From contig MGXR01000006.1 of the NCBI GenBank assembly GCA_001801425.1, positions 1 to 64,000 on the forward strand: 64,000 nt of DNA, read 5' to 3'. This DNA is from Gammaproteobacteria bacterium RIFCSPHIGHO2_02_FULL_42_43 (GTDB lineage Bacteria; Pseudomonadota; Gammaproteobacteria; Coxiellales; Coxiellaceae). Position 1 is the stretch's first letter. Each line of letters opens with the position of its first letter. Position numbers and translations under genes: made by a program. Below the pieces are notes generated by a model. The model did no database searches, had not been told where the DNA came from, and was given only the letters and a program-made list of their open reading frames with translations. This document shows positions 41,126-52,703 of this stretch, one piece after another.

Positions 41126-42562
41126 TTATAAACCCCCTGCGCGATCGTAATGAGCCGCGATGACTGATGCAATGCACGCGGTCAGTTTGATGGCGGTTTC
41201 AACGTGTAAAAATTCATTGGGGCCGTGGGCGTTAGACTCAGGGCCTAATATTCCGGTAATTAAAAATTGCGCTTTTGGAAACATATCGCTTAACATTCCC
41301 ATAAACGGAATACTGCCGCCGATACCTAAATATGCGGCGTTTTTGTTGAAAAATAATTGAGACGCGGCGTCGCTTGCTTGTTTGAGCCAATCTGCTAATG
41401 CGCCCGCATGCCATCCTGCTCCGATGTCTTCTGTGGTGTAAGTCACGCTGGCGTCAAAAGGCGGATCATTTTCCAATATTTTTTTTAATTCAAGTGCTGC
41501 TGCGCGAATATCGCAGAGTGGGGGAGTGCGCATGGATAATTTGACGGATAATTTAGGCAAAGTGACATTGCCGGCATTGGTGATAGCGGGAACGCCATCA
41601 ACACCGATGATTGATAATGCGGCGCGCCAAGTACGATTTAAAATAAGCTCAACGGTGTCGTTGGAAATCGGTTTGGTGTTTTTAATCCACGGCATATTTT
41701 TCTTGAGCGAATCACCTAACGCATGTGCCGCTTCTTTCGTTTGCGAGAGACGCTCAGCAGGAATCGACATTTGCAATGCATCCATCAGCACTTTTCCCGT
41801 GTTGGCATCTTCAATGCGATCCAACAAGATGCGTAAAATATCAAACACAGATGGCGCAACGCCGCTGCCATAACCGGAGTGAATCCCATTTTTTAATGTT
41901 TCGATTGTGAGTGTGCCGCCGAATAATCCGCGCAATGACGTGGTGCTCCACAATTGTTCGTAATTACCGCATTCAGAATCAAGACAAATAACAAAATTGG
42001 GCTCGCCGATTTGTTCTTTCATTAACGCCAGATAAACCGGCAAATCAGGGCTTCCCGATTCTTCACTTGCTTCAATTAAGACGACACATCGCGCGTGCGG
42101 AATTTTTAATTGTTGCAGATAAGCAATCGCAGAAAGCGCTGAAAATACAGCATATCCATCATCCGCGCCACCGCGGCCATATAATTTTCCATTTTTTAAT
42201 ACTGGTTTCCATGGGCCCAAGTCATCACTCCAACCTGTCATCTCCGGTTGTTTGTCCATGTGACCATAAAGCAAAATTGTTTGATCGTTGTTGCCGGGAA
42301 TGTCGATGATTAGCACGGGTGTGCGATTTTCAATTTGAATGACATCAATTTTTTTATTCACAATTTTTTGTTGGTCGCACCATTTTTTTAGCAAATCCAT
42401 TGCTTGATCGATGTAACCATTTTTTTTCCATTCCTTGTCAAACAAAATAGATTTGCAGGGGATGCGAATGTACTTTTCTAAAATAGGAATAATTTCTTGA
42501 TGCCATTGCGCTTCGAGCGTGTTGAAGTGATCGTGGATTTTTTGTTGTTTATTCATCCACAT
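41126..42562 (-). CDS. M20 family metallo-dipeptidase
   Basis: This 478-residue cytosolic hydrolase has the M20 motif LLYGHMDKQPEMTGWSDDLG (metal histidine, then D), GRGGADDGYAVFSAL (second metal Asp), IEASEESGSPDL (catalytic Glu-Glu) and CLDSECGNYEQ. It belongs to the CNDP/dipeptidase type rather than the aminoacyl-histidine or DapE types, judged from GKLYGRGGADDGYAV. The C-terminal GIGGSIPFMGMLSDMFPKAQ with NAHGPNE completes the site. It may process dipeptides from intracellular growth. ATG codons at 42562 and 42556 both lack a clear ribosome site. Confidence 0.88.
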   Translation of the reverse strand: MWMNKQQKIHDHFNTLEAQWHQEIIPILEKYIRIPCKSILFDKEWKKNGYIDQAMDLLKKWCDQQKIVNKKIDVIQIENRTPVLIIDIPGNNDQTILLYGHMDKQPEMTGWSDDLGPWKPVLKNGKLYGRGGADDGYAVFSALSAIAYLQQLKIPHARCVVLIEASEESGSPDLPVYLALMKEQIGEPNFVICLDSECGNYEQLWSTTSLRGLFGGTLTIETLKNGIHSGYGSGVAPSVFDILRILLDRIEDANTGKVLMDALQMSIPAERLSQTKEAAHALGDSLKKNMPWIKNTKPISNDTVELILNRTWRAALSIIGVDGVPAITNAGNVTLPKLSVKLSMRTPPLCDIRAAALELKKILENDPPFDASVTYTTEDIGAGWHAGALADWLKQASDAASQLFFNKNAAYLGIGGSIPFMGMLSDMFPKAQFLITGILGPESNAHGPNEFLHVETAIKLTACIASVIAAHYDRAGGL

Positions 42563-42619
42563 GAGAATATCACGGCAAAAAATAAGCCGCCACTCCAGCT
42601 CCTCGGAGAAGAAATTACA

Positions 42620-44554
42620 TTATCGTGCAACGACCTTTTCAGACCTGCGGGTGCAAACTCGCGCGAGCCGCATAATAAATTCTGAAAGCTTGCTGTTTTT
42701 GTTCGACATAAGTTTTGAGAAAAAAGGGTCGGCGTGGACCAAGCCCGCAGCAGCCGGGCGCACCGCCCGCGGGCACCACCTCGCTACCGTCAGGACCCCG
42801 CCCGCGAATTTATATCCAACACCATCAATAAGACCAGGACTAGAAATGGAAACATCAGCGAAGGAATTACGATCGTCTGAAGACGTTGTCCTATTCCATA
42901 TGTTAAAGCGAGATTGGCGCGTGCGGGACTCGTTTCCTTCTGTTAAATGCAAAGTACCTTGTCTCATATCTTGCTTGACCGGCTCCGCAGCTTTTCTCTG
43001 TGCCCACCCAACTAATTGAGAGAAAATGACGGCGCGTTTAGCGTAATTATTAGGATCACGTACTCGACCCGCATTTGCCCCATCCCAAACGCGATCATTC
43101 TGCTCTAATCCTCTCAAAATATGGTTGGGATTAAATATAATTTCGTGTTGCATGTGTTCTGTCAGCTTTTCTCTAAAGCGATTGAGTTTTTGGATTAAGG
43201 TTAATTGATTAAAGGGAAGTGCTTGCACTTCTGCTCTGCTATAGACTTTGCCATCTTTATCGGTGAAACCAATTTCAATGGGAGAGACACCTTTTGCAAT
43301 AGCAGTTTGTGTTTCTGCATCTGCATCTGTTTTTGCATCAATTAACGCGAGAACATCTTGCAATTCTGGACCATTAGGATCGATATCACAAATGGTTTTG
43401 ACATAAGGCTCAAAATAAAATTTATTGTTTATTTGTGCTTGATCGTGTGTTTGAACGAGTTTTTCAAGGTAATTAGGATCTGTGATATCGGATTGCAATG
43501 TTTCGAGATATTGGGCACTGTGTTTTTTTGTATCTGAGAGCGCATTTGTTGCCGTTGCGAGCAGCGCTTTTTTGTTTTCGAGCGTTTCTCTTGCCGATTT
43601 GAGTGCTGCCCAATCAATCGCTTTTCCTTGATTTTTGTCTGTGTCGAGTGTTGAGATGGTTTTTGTCAGTGTTGCAATTTCGATTTTGATTGTTTCAACT
43701 TCAGCATTTAGTTTTTCAAATTTTTCTTCTGTTAGATCAAAATAGCGTCGTAAACTTTTTTTATAAATCTCAATCATCTGTCTTTGCATTTCAGCTAATC
43801 CATCAATCGGATCGCCGTTTAAATCGGTAGTGAGACGCTCAAAGTGTTCTTTCATTCTCTCGATTAATTGCACATCGTTGACCATAACAGCTGCTTGCAG
43901 TGGGGTGACTTCATGCGCTACATCAACAGAATTTTTGACTATTGCTGTTTTTAATAACAAAGACGGGTCGGCATCTAAAATATTTAAGACAATATCTTCT
44001 TCACCACGCATAGCGGCATCGGTAATAATATAGGGGCGTGGAATGGCGTTCTTAAAAAGAGATATGGGTCTTAGAAGAGCAAGCGTGTAATAACCTACAT
44101 TTTCTACTTCTTCATGGTTTTGTGATCCGAAAATAAAACAGAGGATGTTTTTCCAAACATTGAAATTCATTTGGACATCGCAATACTTTTTGGTAATCAC
44201 CTCACAGCTAACACCAGGTTGATCATCAAAAATTTTGTTTTGAAGTAGTGTGGTTAGTAAAAATAATGCGCCACTATTGCTGCAGCGTTGTCTCACATAT
44301 TTTTTTTTTGAATCGACGATGAGGCTTGCATGATTTGGATCGTCTACTGTATGCCCATCCCATACTTCACCATCCCATGCGTGATTAACTCGAACAGATT
44401 CAGCATTCAATGACTGTGTACTCATAGTTGATTTTATTGCGCCATCAGATTGCATAATTGGCGTGACAAAAAGTTTTCTTGAGCGTGTTGTTAATTGATC
44501 TTGTGTGGTGGCTCGACTCATGATGATCTCGTCTGGTTTCAATTTTAAAATCAC
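42620..44554 (-). CDS. Ankyrin-like and coiled-coil protein, candidate Dot/Icm effector
   Basis: This 644-residue protein has no signal peptide. At about residues 175-250 lie ankyrin-like units (ITDAAMRGEEDIVLNILDADPSLLL and TPLQAAVMVNDVQLIERM). A long coiled coil follows at about 270-370 (EKFEKLNAEVETIKIEIATL and so on). A downstream segment AVIFSQLVGWAQRKAAEPVKQD, then RQGTLHLTEGNESRTRQ, is one I associate with ankyrin proteins of Legionellales, where VKQDxRQGTxxLTEG recurs. The last 80 residues are basic and Ser/Arg rich. The first start (GTG 44554) falls in a dispersed repeat; the ATG at 44521 may be the real one. Confidence 0.78.
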   Translation of the reverse strand: MILKLKPDEIIMSRATTQDQLTTRSRKLFVTPIMQSDGAIKSTMSTQSLNAESVRVNHAWDGEVWDGHTVDDPNHASLIVDSKKKYVRQRCSNSGALFLLTTLLQNKIFDDQPGVSCEVITKKYCDVQMNFNVWKNILCFIFGSQNHEEVENVGYYTLALLRPISLFKNAIPRPYIITDAAMRGEEDIVLNILDADPSLLLKTAIVKNSVDVAHEVTPLQAAVMVNDVQLIERMKEHFERLTTDLNGDPIDGLAEMQRQMIEIYKKSLRRYFDLTEEKFEKLNAEVETIKIEIATLTKTISTLDTDKNQGKAIDWAALKSARETLENKKALLATATNALSDTKKHSAQYLETLQSDITDPNYLEKLVQTHDQAQINNKFYFEPYVKTICDIDPNGPELQDVLALIDAKTDADAETQTAIAKGVSPIEIGFTDKDGKVYSRAEVQALPFNQLTLIQKLNRFREKLTEHMQHEIIFNPNHILRGLEQNDRVWDGANAGRVRDPNNYAKRAVIFSQLVGWAQRKAAEPVKQDMRQGTLHLTEGNESRTRQSRFNIWNRTTSSDDRNSFADVSISSPGLIDGVGYKFAGGVLTVARWCPRAVRPAAAGLVHADPFFSKLMSNKNSKLSEFIMRLARVCTRRSEKVVAR

Positions 44555-44620
44555 CCTAATTCCCCTTTGTCAAAAAAAAGGGGGGAAGTGAAAAGCATCG
44601 TTTTTCACGGAGGGATTTCT
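44541..44620. repeat. Hairpin repeat of the CCCCTTT...AAAGGGG type
   Basis: TCCCCTTTGTCAAAAAAAAG and GGGGGAA (44561-44587) form a stem of at least seven bases. A second stem GTGAAAA/TTTTTCAC (44588-44608) follows. The motif is widespread in gammaproteobacterial intergenic DNA and here overlaps the 5' end of the ankyrin-like gene. Confidence 0.7.
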
Positions 44621-44817
44621 CGTATAAGTCCAACTTAATTAATGTTATTGATAATGAGTCAATTGTATAGAGTGGATCTTAAAAAAGTCTTAATTTGGCG
44701 ACACAATTCACAAAACTCAAATTTCCGTATTTTCTCGGCTAATACCATAGAGTATTAACCTCAGCAATACAAAAATTTTATCTCATGCCCGCTTTATTAC
44801 CGCGCCTTACTCGCGAC

Positions 44818-45072
44818 TTAAACAATGGCCCTAGCAGCGGCTTCATCATCGTTTCTATTATCATCGCACCATTGGAAAAACCTCGTTTCTGGTTTGCAAA
44901 ATAATGCTTTTAGCCCCAACAAAGAAGCAGTGCAACTCCCACACGCGAAAGCAGCCCATCCGAACTGTTCACCACTTGTTTCTGATGTGGCAGATAAATA
45001 TATACTACCAGCAAGAAAGAATGCCCCAACGGAAACTACAGATGCATTGCGGAGATCTCTACAAAAACTCAT
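44818..45072 (-). CDS. Small two-helix membrane protein (84 residues)
   Basis: Two hydrophobic stretches are visible, SVVSVGAFFLAGSIYLSA and FGWAAFACGSCTASLLGLKAL, followed by a short acidic cytosolic tail (CDDNRNDDEAAARA). I do not recognise it. GAGGT lies five to six bases before the ATG at 45072, which supports it being real. An overlapping ORF on the other strand has neither ribosome site nor membrane pattern. The 263 bases between it and the ankyrin gene contain a CCCCTTT hairpin repeat and AT-rich DNA only. Confidence 0.6.
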   Translation of the reverse strand: MSFCRDLRNASVVSVGAFFLAGSIYLSATSETSGEQFGWAAFACGSCTASLLGLKALFCKPETRFFQWCDDNRNDDEAAARAIV

Positions 45073-45258
45073 ATTTACCTCATTTTTTTATAAAAATTAT
45101 TATTGATCCTTCCTTTTTATCCATTATGTTTTTTCTAACATAGAATAAATTGGGAAGCAAGCAACGCAATTCAAAACGAAATGTACAAGCACACTACAAT
45201 GTATTGGTTTGAATGGTAAAAAATATGCATGAGCTGAAAATGAAGTAACCGCCACTCT

Positions 45259-46921
<1,663 letters not shown>

Positions 46922-46944
46922 AATCTTCATAGGAATTGTGCATC

Positions 46945-47769
46945 ATGCAATTAACTTATTTTACGACCGATAATGACGAACCCTTTTTTTTAATTGCAGG
47001 TCCCTGCGTGATTGAAAGTGAGGCACTGGTATTGGATGTTGCAGGGCAATTAAAAGCAATCACTGACGAACTAAACATTAATTTTATTTTCAAATCGTCG
47101 TTTGACAAAGCCAATCGTTCATCGCACAGCAGTTTTCGCGGGCCTGGTTTAGAAAAAGGTTTGCAAATTTTAGAGAAAGTGAAAAAACAAATTGGCGTGC
47201 CAGTGTTAACCGATGTGCACGAAGACACACCGTTGCATGAAATTTCTAAAGTGGTGGATGTATTGCAAACGCCGGCATTTTTGTGCAGACAAACGAATTT
47301 TATTCAAAGTGTAATGAAATGCGGCTTGCCGGTTAACATTAAAAAAGGCCAGTTTTTAGCGCCATGGGATATGAAACACGTCGTTGAAAAAGCGCGCGCG
47401 ACGGGTAACGATAAAATTTTAGTGTGCGAACGTGGCGTGTCGTTTGGTTATAATAATTTAATTTCTGATATGCGTTCGCTCGCTATTATGCGCGAAACAG
47501 GTTGCCCTGTTGTATTTGATGCGACACATTCCGTGCAATTGCCGGGTGGACAGGGAACAACATCTGGCGGTCAACGTGAATTTATTCCCGTATTGGCGCG
47601 CGCAGCAGTGGCTGTTGGGATTGCCGGATTATTTATGGAAACGCATCCGAATCCAGATAAAGCATTAAGTGATGGCCCCAATAATTTGCCGCTTGGAAAA
47701 ATGCGCGATTTATTGATTGTGTTACAATCCATTGACGCGGCAATTAAAACATCCAAGGTTTATGCATGA
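46945..47769 (+). CDS. kdsA: 3-deoxy-D-manno-octulosonate 8-phosphate synthase
   Basis: This 274-residue enzyme joins arabinose 5-phosphate and phosphoenolpyruvate to make KDO-8-phosphate for lipopolysaccharide. Motifs include [49 protein letters not shown] and [16 protein letters not shown] lies nine bases before the ATG at 46945. It overlaps eno by four bases (ATGA), a conserved pyrG-kdsA-eno arrangement in gammaproteobacteria. KDO synthesis uses D-arabinose 5-phosphate, but this is separate from the arabinose pathway proposed at 7.5-11.8 kb. Confidence 0.96.
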   Translation: MQLTYFTTDNDEPFFLIAGPCVIESEALVLDVAGQLKAITDELNINFIFKSSFDKANRSSHSSFRGPGLEKGLQILEKVKKQIGVPVLTDVHEDTPLHEISKVVDVLQTPAFLCRQTNFIQSVMKCGLPVNIKKGQFLAPWDMKHVVEKARATGNDKILVCERGVSFGYNNLISDMRSLAIMRETGCPVVFDATHSVQLPGGQGTTSGGQREFIPVLARAAVAVGIAGLFMETHPNPDKALSDGPNNLPLGKMRDLLIVLQSIDAAIKTSKVYA

Positions 47770-49025
47770 CAGTGACTATTCAGAAAGTCGAAGCCATCGA
47801 AATTCTTGATTCGCGCGGCAATCCCACATTGCAAACCACAGTCATTTTATCTTCCGGCGAAAAAGGAACAGCGTGCGTGCCGTCAGGTGCATCCACCGGT
47901 TCTCGCGAAGCATTGGAATTGCGTGATCACGATGAGAAACGATTTCAAGGCAAAGGTGTTTTGCGCGCCGTGCATTCGGTGAATACGGAAATTAATGCAG
48001 CCCTCAACGGAAAAGATCCTGAACTGCAAGATGAAATTGATTTTTGCATGATTGAATTAGATGGCACAGAAAATAAAAGTCGTTTGGGTGCGAATGCGAT
48101 TTTGAGTGTGTCGCTGGCCGTTGCGTATGCGGCATCGCATGAAAATAAAAAACCGCTGTATCGTTATTTAGGCGGTGACGGTCCTTTTGCCATGCCAGTG
48201 CCAATGATGAATGTTATTAATGGTGGCGCGCATGCAAATAATGGATTAGATATTCAAGAATTTATGATTATTCCTTCGGGTTTTTCGCGCTTTTCAGAAG
48301 CGTTGCGTGCTGGCGCTGAAATTTTTCAAACACTTAAAAAAATCTTGTCTGATAAAAAATATTCGATCGCCGTGGGTGATGAAGGTGGTTTTGCACCTGC
48401 GTTGAAAAATCATCAAGCTGCGTTTGATTTTATGTTGAGCGCGATTGAAAAAGCGGGATATCAAGCGGGAAAAGAAATATTGTTAGGATTGGATGTCGCC
48501 GCATCTGAATTTTATCGCGATGGTGCTTATCATTTTGAAAATAAAAAATTTAACAGTGATGAGATGATCACGCAATTTGAAAAATGGGTGAGTGATTATC
48601 CGATTATGTCGATTGAAGATGGATTAGCAGAAAATGATTGGATAGGGTGGCAGCAGCTCACCAAAAAATTGGGAAAAAAAATTCAATTAGTGGGCGATGA
48701 TATTTTTGTCACGAATGCGAAAATTTTAAGAGAAGGTATTGAGAAAAAAGTGGGCAACGCCATACTCATCAAGCTCAATCAAATTGGCACACTCACGGAA
48801 ACCTTGGCGACCATTGGCCTTGCCAAACAAAATAAGTTAGGGGTGATTATTTCGCATCGTTCAGGAGAAACGGAAGATACAACGATTGCAGACTTGGCAG
48901 TCGCAACTGCCGCCGGTCAAATCAAAACAGGTTCTTTATCTCGTTCGGATAGGATTGCAAAATACAATCGATTGTTGCACATTGAAAGGGAGTTGGGTGG
49001 CGTCCCTTATGGAATAAAGGCGTAG
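47766..49025 (+). CDS. eno: Enolase
   Basis: This 419-residue glycolytic enzyme interconverts 2-phosphoglycerate and phosphoenolpyruvate. Recognisable parts are [68 protein letters not shown] and [18 protein letters not shown]. The ATG overlaps the kdsA stop. Enolase is also a degradosome scaffold partner in many gammaproteobacteria. Confidence 0.97.
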   Translation: MTVTIQKVEAIEILDSRGNPTLQTTVILSSGEKGTACVPSGASTGSREALELRDHDEKRFQGKGVLRAVHSVNTEINAALNGKDPELQDEIDFCMIELDGTENKSRLGANAILSVSLAVAYAASHENKKPLYRYLGGDGPFAMPVPMMNVINGGAHANNGLDIQEFMIIPSGFSRFSEALRAGAEIFQTLKKILSDKKYSIAVGDEGGFAPALKNHQAAFDFMLSAIEKAGYQAGKEILLGLDVAASEFYRDGAYHFENKKFNSDEMITQFEKWVSDYPIMSIEDGLAENDWIGWQQLTKKLGKKIQLVGDDIFVTNAKILREGIEKKVGNAILIKLNQIGTLTETLATIGLAKQNKLGVIISHRSGETEDTTIADLAVATAAGQIKTGSLSRSDRIAKYNRLLHIERELGGVPYGIKA

Positions 49026-49028
49026 CGC

Positions 49029-49313
49029 ATGAGATTGATTCTCGGTGCATTAATTGTGTTATTACTATTGTTGCAATATGAATTTTGGTTTTCCGATGGC
49101 GGCATGCGAACCGTTTGGCATATGCAGCAAAATATTTCCAAGCAACAACAAATCAACGATCAATTGGATAAACGCAATCAAGCGCTGATCGCGCAAGTGA
49201 AAGATTTGCAAAGTGGCAATGCGGCTGTTGAAGCACATGCGAGAAATGATCTTGGTATGATTAAAAAAGGCGAAGTGTTTTATCGCATCATCCCTGAGAA
49301 AAATAAATCATGA
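49029..49313 (+). CDS. ftsB: Cell division protein FtsB
   Basis: This 94-residue protein has one N-terminal membrane helix (LILGALIVLLLLLQYEFWF), a periplasmic coiled coil, and the C-terminal EAHARNDLGMIKKGEVFYRI which is the FtsB/DivIC signature. FtsB joins FtsL and FtsQ at the division site. The gene is three bases after eno and overlaps ispD by four. Confidence 0.93.
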   Translation: MRLILGALIVLLLLLQYEFWFSDGGMRTVWHMQQNISKQQQINDQLDKRNQALIAQVKDLQSGNAAVEAHARNDLGMIKKGEVFYRIIPEKNKS

Positions 49314-49969
49314 CATATTGGACCATTATTCCTGCAGCAGGCACGGGCGTTCGTATGCAAGCAGATCGCCCCAAACAATATTTATTGCTGAATGGTGAAC
49401 CGCTCTTAACGCGCGTGATCAATACGTTCACCGCTCACCCCGAGATTCAAAAAGTGGTGGTGGTGTTGCACGCACAAGATCATTGGTGGTCAACATTGCA
49501 ATTACAATATCCTGAAAAAGTGTTGACAACGGTTGGTGGAAAAGCACGCGTGGATTCTGTTTTGTTGGGTTTAAGTTTTTTGCGGGATTTTGCGAGTAAA
49601 AATGATTGGGTGATGGTGCATGATGCTGCGCGACCATTTATCACAACAGACGATATCACGTCTTTTATGCATGAATTAGGTGATCACGAAGTCGGTGGAT
49701 TGCTGGGGTTGCCTGTCGTTGATACATTAAAAAAAGTCAGTGATGCTGATGAAGTTGAAAAAACTATTTCGCGTGAACATGTGTGGCAAGCGCAAACGCC
49801 GCAATGTTTTCGCTATGATTTATTGAAAACTGCGATTGAAAAAGCGTTATTCAAAAATGCGATTGTCACCGATGAATCCAGTGCAATTGAATTATTGGGT
49901 TTAAAACCAAAAATGATTTTAGGCAGCTCACGCAATAAAAAAATCACCTATCCAGAAGATCTTCGATAA
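49310..49969 (+). CDS. ispD: 2-C-methyl-D-erythritol 4-phosphate cytidylyltransferase
   Basis: This 219-residue MEP-pathway enzyme shows the CTP-binding IIPAAGTGVRMQADRPKQYL, then VMVHDAARPF and AQTPQCFRYDLL with DESSAIELLG. It couples CTP to methylerythritol phosphate for isoprenoid synthesis; ispH in this window acts later in the same pathway, and ispB uses the products. ispF is not adjacent, as it would be in E. coli. ATGA overlap with ftsB. Confidence 0.95.
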   Translation: MTYWTIIPAAGTGVRMQADRPKQYLLLNGEPLLTRVINTFTAHPEIQKVVVVLHAQDHWWSTLQLQYPEKVLTTVGGKARVDSVLLGLSFLRDFASKNDWVMVHDAARPFITTDDITSFMHELGDHEVGGLLGLPVVDTLKKVSDADEVEKTISREHVWQAQTPQCFRYDLLKTAIEKALFKNAIVTDESSAIELLGLKPKMILGSSRNKKITYPEDLR

Positions 49970-50003
49970 ATTTCAGAGCCGCGCGCGTCAGTCGAATGAT
50001 TTT

Positions 50004-50378
50004 TTAAAACAACCTCAGCCAAATATACGCAATCAAAATCAGCGAAATAATCACGAGAAACATCGCCAGCACAAAACCAATCATGCCAGAAAATCCATCC
50101 ATCACATCTTCACGCAAAATATGATTGCGTTGTGCAAAATAACGCATGGTGGCGCCGACCATCATGATCACAGAAACCACCATCATTGCAAGACCAATAA
50201 ACTCAATCGCCATTGACGATTTCATATGATTTTTCAAATGCACTTGTGCGCTGATGAGACGTAAGAACAATTCAAATTTTTCAATCAAAAATCCAAACGC
50301 CATCATCGCAATGGCCGTTCGCACCCACGCAAGATAGGTGCGTTCATTTGCAGCAAGATCAGTGTAGTGTTTAATCAT
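50004..50378 (-). CDS. DUF202 (YidH-like) inner-membrane protein
   Basis: This 124-residue protein has three membrane helices and the DUF202 N-terminal signature LAANERTYLAWVRTAIAMM with GFLIEKFELFL. Function is not established. It is convergent to ispD and lies divergent from surE. No unusual features. Confidence 0.85.
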   Translation of the reverse strand: MIKHYTDLAANERTYLAWVRTAIAMMAFGFLIEKFELFLRLISAQVHLKNHMKSSMAIEFIGLAMMVVSVIMMVGATMRYFAQRNHILREDVMDGFSGMIGFVLAMFLVIISLILIAYIWLRLF

Positions 50379-50509
50379 ATTTCTATAGTCTGATAATTAG
50401 CAGCGATTTGCAACGCAGTTGGCAAACCACGCCGCATCTTCCTTTTCTTCTTTTTGTATTTCCACCCTCTCTTTTTTGATAAAATACAAAATTCATGAGC
50501 GAGGTGAAT

Positions 50510-51268
50510 ATGTTGCGAATTTTGGTTTCCAATGATGATGGTGTGCATGCGAAGGGGATTGTGACGCTTGCAGAAGCATTAAAAAAAATAGCAATGGTTG
50601 ACGTGGTCGCCCCTGATCGCAATCGCAGTGGTGCAAGCAACTCATTGACATTGAATGCACCGTTGCATTTAAAAATCATGGAGAATGGTTATGTGAGCGT
50701 TGAAGGAACGCCAACGGATTGCGTGCACGTGGCGATCACAGGATTATTGGAAACTCCGCCCGATATGGTGGTCACCGGAATTAATGCGGGCGCGAATATG
50801 GGCGATGATGTGTGGTATTCGGGAACTGTTGCTGCTGCGATGGAAGGGCGGTTTTTAGGATTGCCGTCGATCGCAATGTCGCTGGCGAGCGAACGGCAAG
50901 AGCATTACGATACCGCCGCACGTGTGGCATGCGAATTAATTCAACATATTTTGAAAGAGCCTTTGCCTTCGGCAACGATTTTAAATGTGAATGTGCCGGA
51001 TGTTGCGTACGAAGAATTACGTGGATTTGAAATCACGCGGCTGGGCACGCGACATTGTGCGGAGCCGACGATCAAGCAAATCGATCCCCGCGGTCACACA
51101 ATTTATTGGGTGGGTCCGGCGGGAACAGAGCAGGATGCGGGCGTTGGCACTGATTTTTATGCCATCCATCACAACATTGTGTCGATCACGCCGCTTCGCA
51201 TTGACCTCACGCATTTCGAGGCCTTTGACGTATTATCAAGCTGGGTGGGGCGTTTAAAGAAGAAATAG
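50510..51268 (+). CDS. surE: 5'/3'-nucleotidase SurE
   Basis: This 252-residue metal-dependent phosphatase opens with RILVSNDDGVHAKGI (metal Asp-Asp), then VVAPDRNRSGASNSLT, VEGTPTDCVHVAI and TGINAGANMGDDVWYSGTVAAAMEG. I took the ATG at 50510 because GAGGTGAA precedes it; an upstream ATG at 50495 adds five residues. In most gammaproteobacteria surE is followed by pcm, nlpD and rpoS. Here rpoS follows after 136 bases and neither pcm nor nlpD is present. Confidence 0.95.
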   Translation: MLRILVSNDDGVHAKGIVTLAEALKKIAMVDVVAPDRNRSGASNSLTLNAPLHLKIMENGYVSVEGTPTDCVHVAITGLLETPPDMVVTGINAGANMGDDVWYSGTVAAAMEGRFLGLPSIAMSLASERQEHYDTAARVACELIQHILKEPLPSATILNVNVPDVAYEELRGFEITRLGTRHCAEPTIKQIDPRGHTIYWVGPAGTEQDAGVGTDFYAIHHNIVSITPLRIDLTHFEAFDVLSSWVGRLKKK

Positions 51269-51391
51269 ATGCGCCTGGAATCGCGGGTTGCAGTGGTGAT
51301 GGTATTCGCGGATATGGTAATCTGGTCATATAAAGTACAGCAGGCGCTTTGGTAACAGATCAGGTATTCCCTCTAACTAAGGATTGTCCTG

Positions 51392-51418
51392 ATGGGCAGA
51401 GATCATGAAATTATCTAA
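51392..51418 (+). promoter_or_regulatory. Eight-codon upstream ORF overlapping the rpoS start
   Basis: ATG at 51392 is preceded by AAGGA with eight-base spacing, the best ribosome site in the region. It reads MGRDHEII and stops at 51416-51418, past the rpoS ATG (51405) in another frame. An in-frame extension of rpoS upstream is blocked by TGA at 51390. Confidence 0.55.
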
Positions 51419-52556
51419 CATTAAAAAAAAACTCATCGAAAAGGCCAAGCAGGTGTTGGCACGACGAAAAGCAAGGCGCCACGCAATTCAAAAAACCAAA
51501 GTAATTCAGCCTAAAAAAATAAAACATAAAACACATCAATTGCCCCATGTGTTGAAAAAAAATGCGATTATCTTTGCGGAATCTCGTGCAACACGCGAAG
51601 AAGCTGTCGATGTTGAACCAAAATTTTCAAAAAACACCGATTCTGAAGAAGAAACCAAAATAGAAATTGAAACCGAAACTGAAACCGAAACTGAACATCA
51701 ATCTGCGCGTGAATTGCGTGACCCCACTTTTTTATATTTGCGTGAATTGGGATTTAAACCGCTTTTGTCCGTGAAAGATGAATTGCGTGTGGCGCGTGAA
51801 GTAAAAAAGGGAAGTGCAGCTGCGCGTACTAAAATGATTGAAAGCAATTTGCGATTGGTGGTAAAAATCGCGCGACATTATGCGCGTCGGGGTTTAGCAT
51901 TTTTAGATTTGGTGGAAGAAGGAAATTTGGGATTGATGACCGCAGTTGAAAAATTTGATCCCGAGCGCGGATTTCGTTTTTCAACATATGCGACATGGTG
52001 GATACGTCAAACGATTGAGCGCGCCATCATGAATCAAAGTCGCACCGTGCGTTTGCCGATTCATATCATTAAAGAATTAACGATTTATTTGCGCGCCGGA
52101 AAAAAATTGGCGGCGCAATTGGATCACAAACCGACTCCTGAAGAAATTGCAGAAGCTATCGATAAACCCGTTGAAGACATTCGCGAAATATTAGCGCTCG
52201 CACCTGATTCTATTTCGATTGATACGCCCATCATGCAAGACGGTGAAAAAACATTGGTGGACGTGATCGCTGATGATAATAATGTTGATCCTTCTGATTT
52301 GGCGCAAAAAGAAGATATGGAACAACACATGGATGCGTGGCTCAATACATTGAACGAGCGTGAACGTGATGTGATTGTGCGGCGTTTTGGATTGCAAGGG
52401 CATGATAGCGCTACGCTTGAAGCCGTGGGTGAAGCGATTAATTTAACGCGCGAACGCGTGCGTCAATTGCAAATCGAAGGGTTGAAAAAATTGCGCCGCT
52501 TGATCGAAGCCGAAGGAATTTCCAAAGAAGATTCGATAGCGGGGGATGGGAATTAG
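51405..52556 (+). CDS. rpoS: RNA polymerase sigma factor RpoS
   Basis: This 383-residue sigma factor controls stationary-phase and stress genes. Region 1.2 is [17 protein letters not shown]. Region 2 is [19 protein letters not shown], then [20 protein letters not shown] and [17 protein letters not shown]. Region 4 ends in [20 protein letters not shown]. It is longer than usual (330-345) because of a Lys/Arg-rich N-terminal 50 residues and an acidic run of repeated Glu-Thr (encoded by GAAACC/GAAACT hexamers, 51664-51693). The own ribosome site is poor; see the upstream ORF. The stop codon overlaps a large inverted repeat. Confidence 0.93.
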   Translation: MKLSNIKKKLIEKAKQVLARRKARRHAIQKTKVIQPKKIKHKTHQLPHVLKKNAIIFAESRATREEAVDVEPKFSKNTDSEEETKIEIETETETETEHQSARELRDPTFLYLRELGFKPLLSVKDELRVAREVKKGSAAARTKMIESNLRLVVKIARHYARRGLAFLDLVEEGNLGLMTAVEKFDPERGFRFSTYATWWIRQTIERAIMNQSRTVRLPIHIIKELTIYLRAGKKLAAQLDHKPTPEEIAEAIDKPVEDIREILALAPDSISIDTPIMQDGEKTLVDVIADDNNVDPSDLAQKEDMEQHMDAWLNTLNERERDVIVRRFGLQGHDSATLEAVGEAINLTRERVRQLQIEGLKKLRRLIEAEGISKEDSIAGDGN

Positions 52557-52701
52557 AAGCTATTTGGTTAAACGCTAGCATGTGCCAGAATGCGTTGATT
52601 TTTGCGCACCGAAGCGCAGTTTACATTTTAGTAAATGAGCATCGGAGCGCAAAAAATCAGCGCATGATGGCCATGATAGTAGTTTAACCAGATAGCTTCT
52701 T
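52555..52701. repeat. 147-bp large imperfect inverted repeat
   Basis: AGAAGCTATTTGGTTAAAC (52555-52573) pairs with GTTTAACCAGATAGCTTCT (52683-52701), and further in AATGCGTTGATTTTTGCGC pairs with GCGCAAAAAATCAGCGCAT. Arms are about 53 bases, imperfect. The centre GCGCAGTTTACATTTTAGTA and AATGAGCATCGG is shared with the element at 41013. It sits between rpoS and tRNA-Pro. Confidence 0.85.
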
Positions 52702-52703
52702 AA

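Noticed and set aside
44825-45106. 93-residue plus-strand reading frame opposite the small membrane protein
   Set aside because: No ribosome site and no protein-like pattern; the minus-strand frame has both a ribosome site and two membrane helices.
51269-51355. 28-codon frame after surE as a possible nlpD remnant
   Set aside because: It starts right after the surE stop but shows no LysM or peptidase M23 motif, so there is no basis to call it nlpD.
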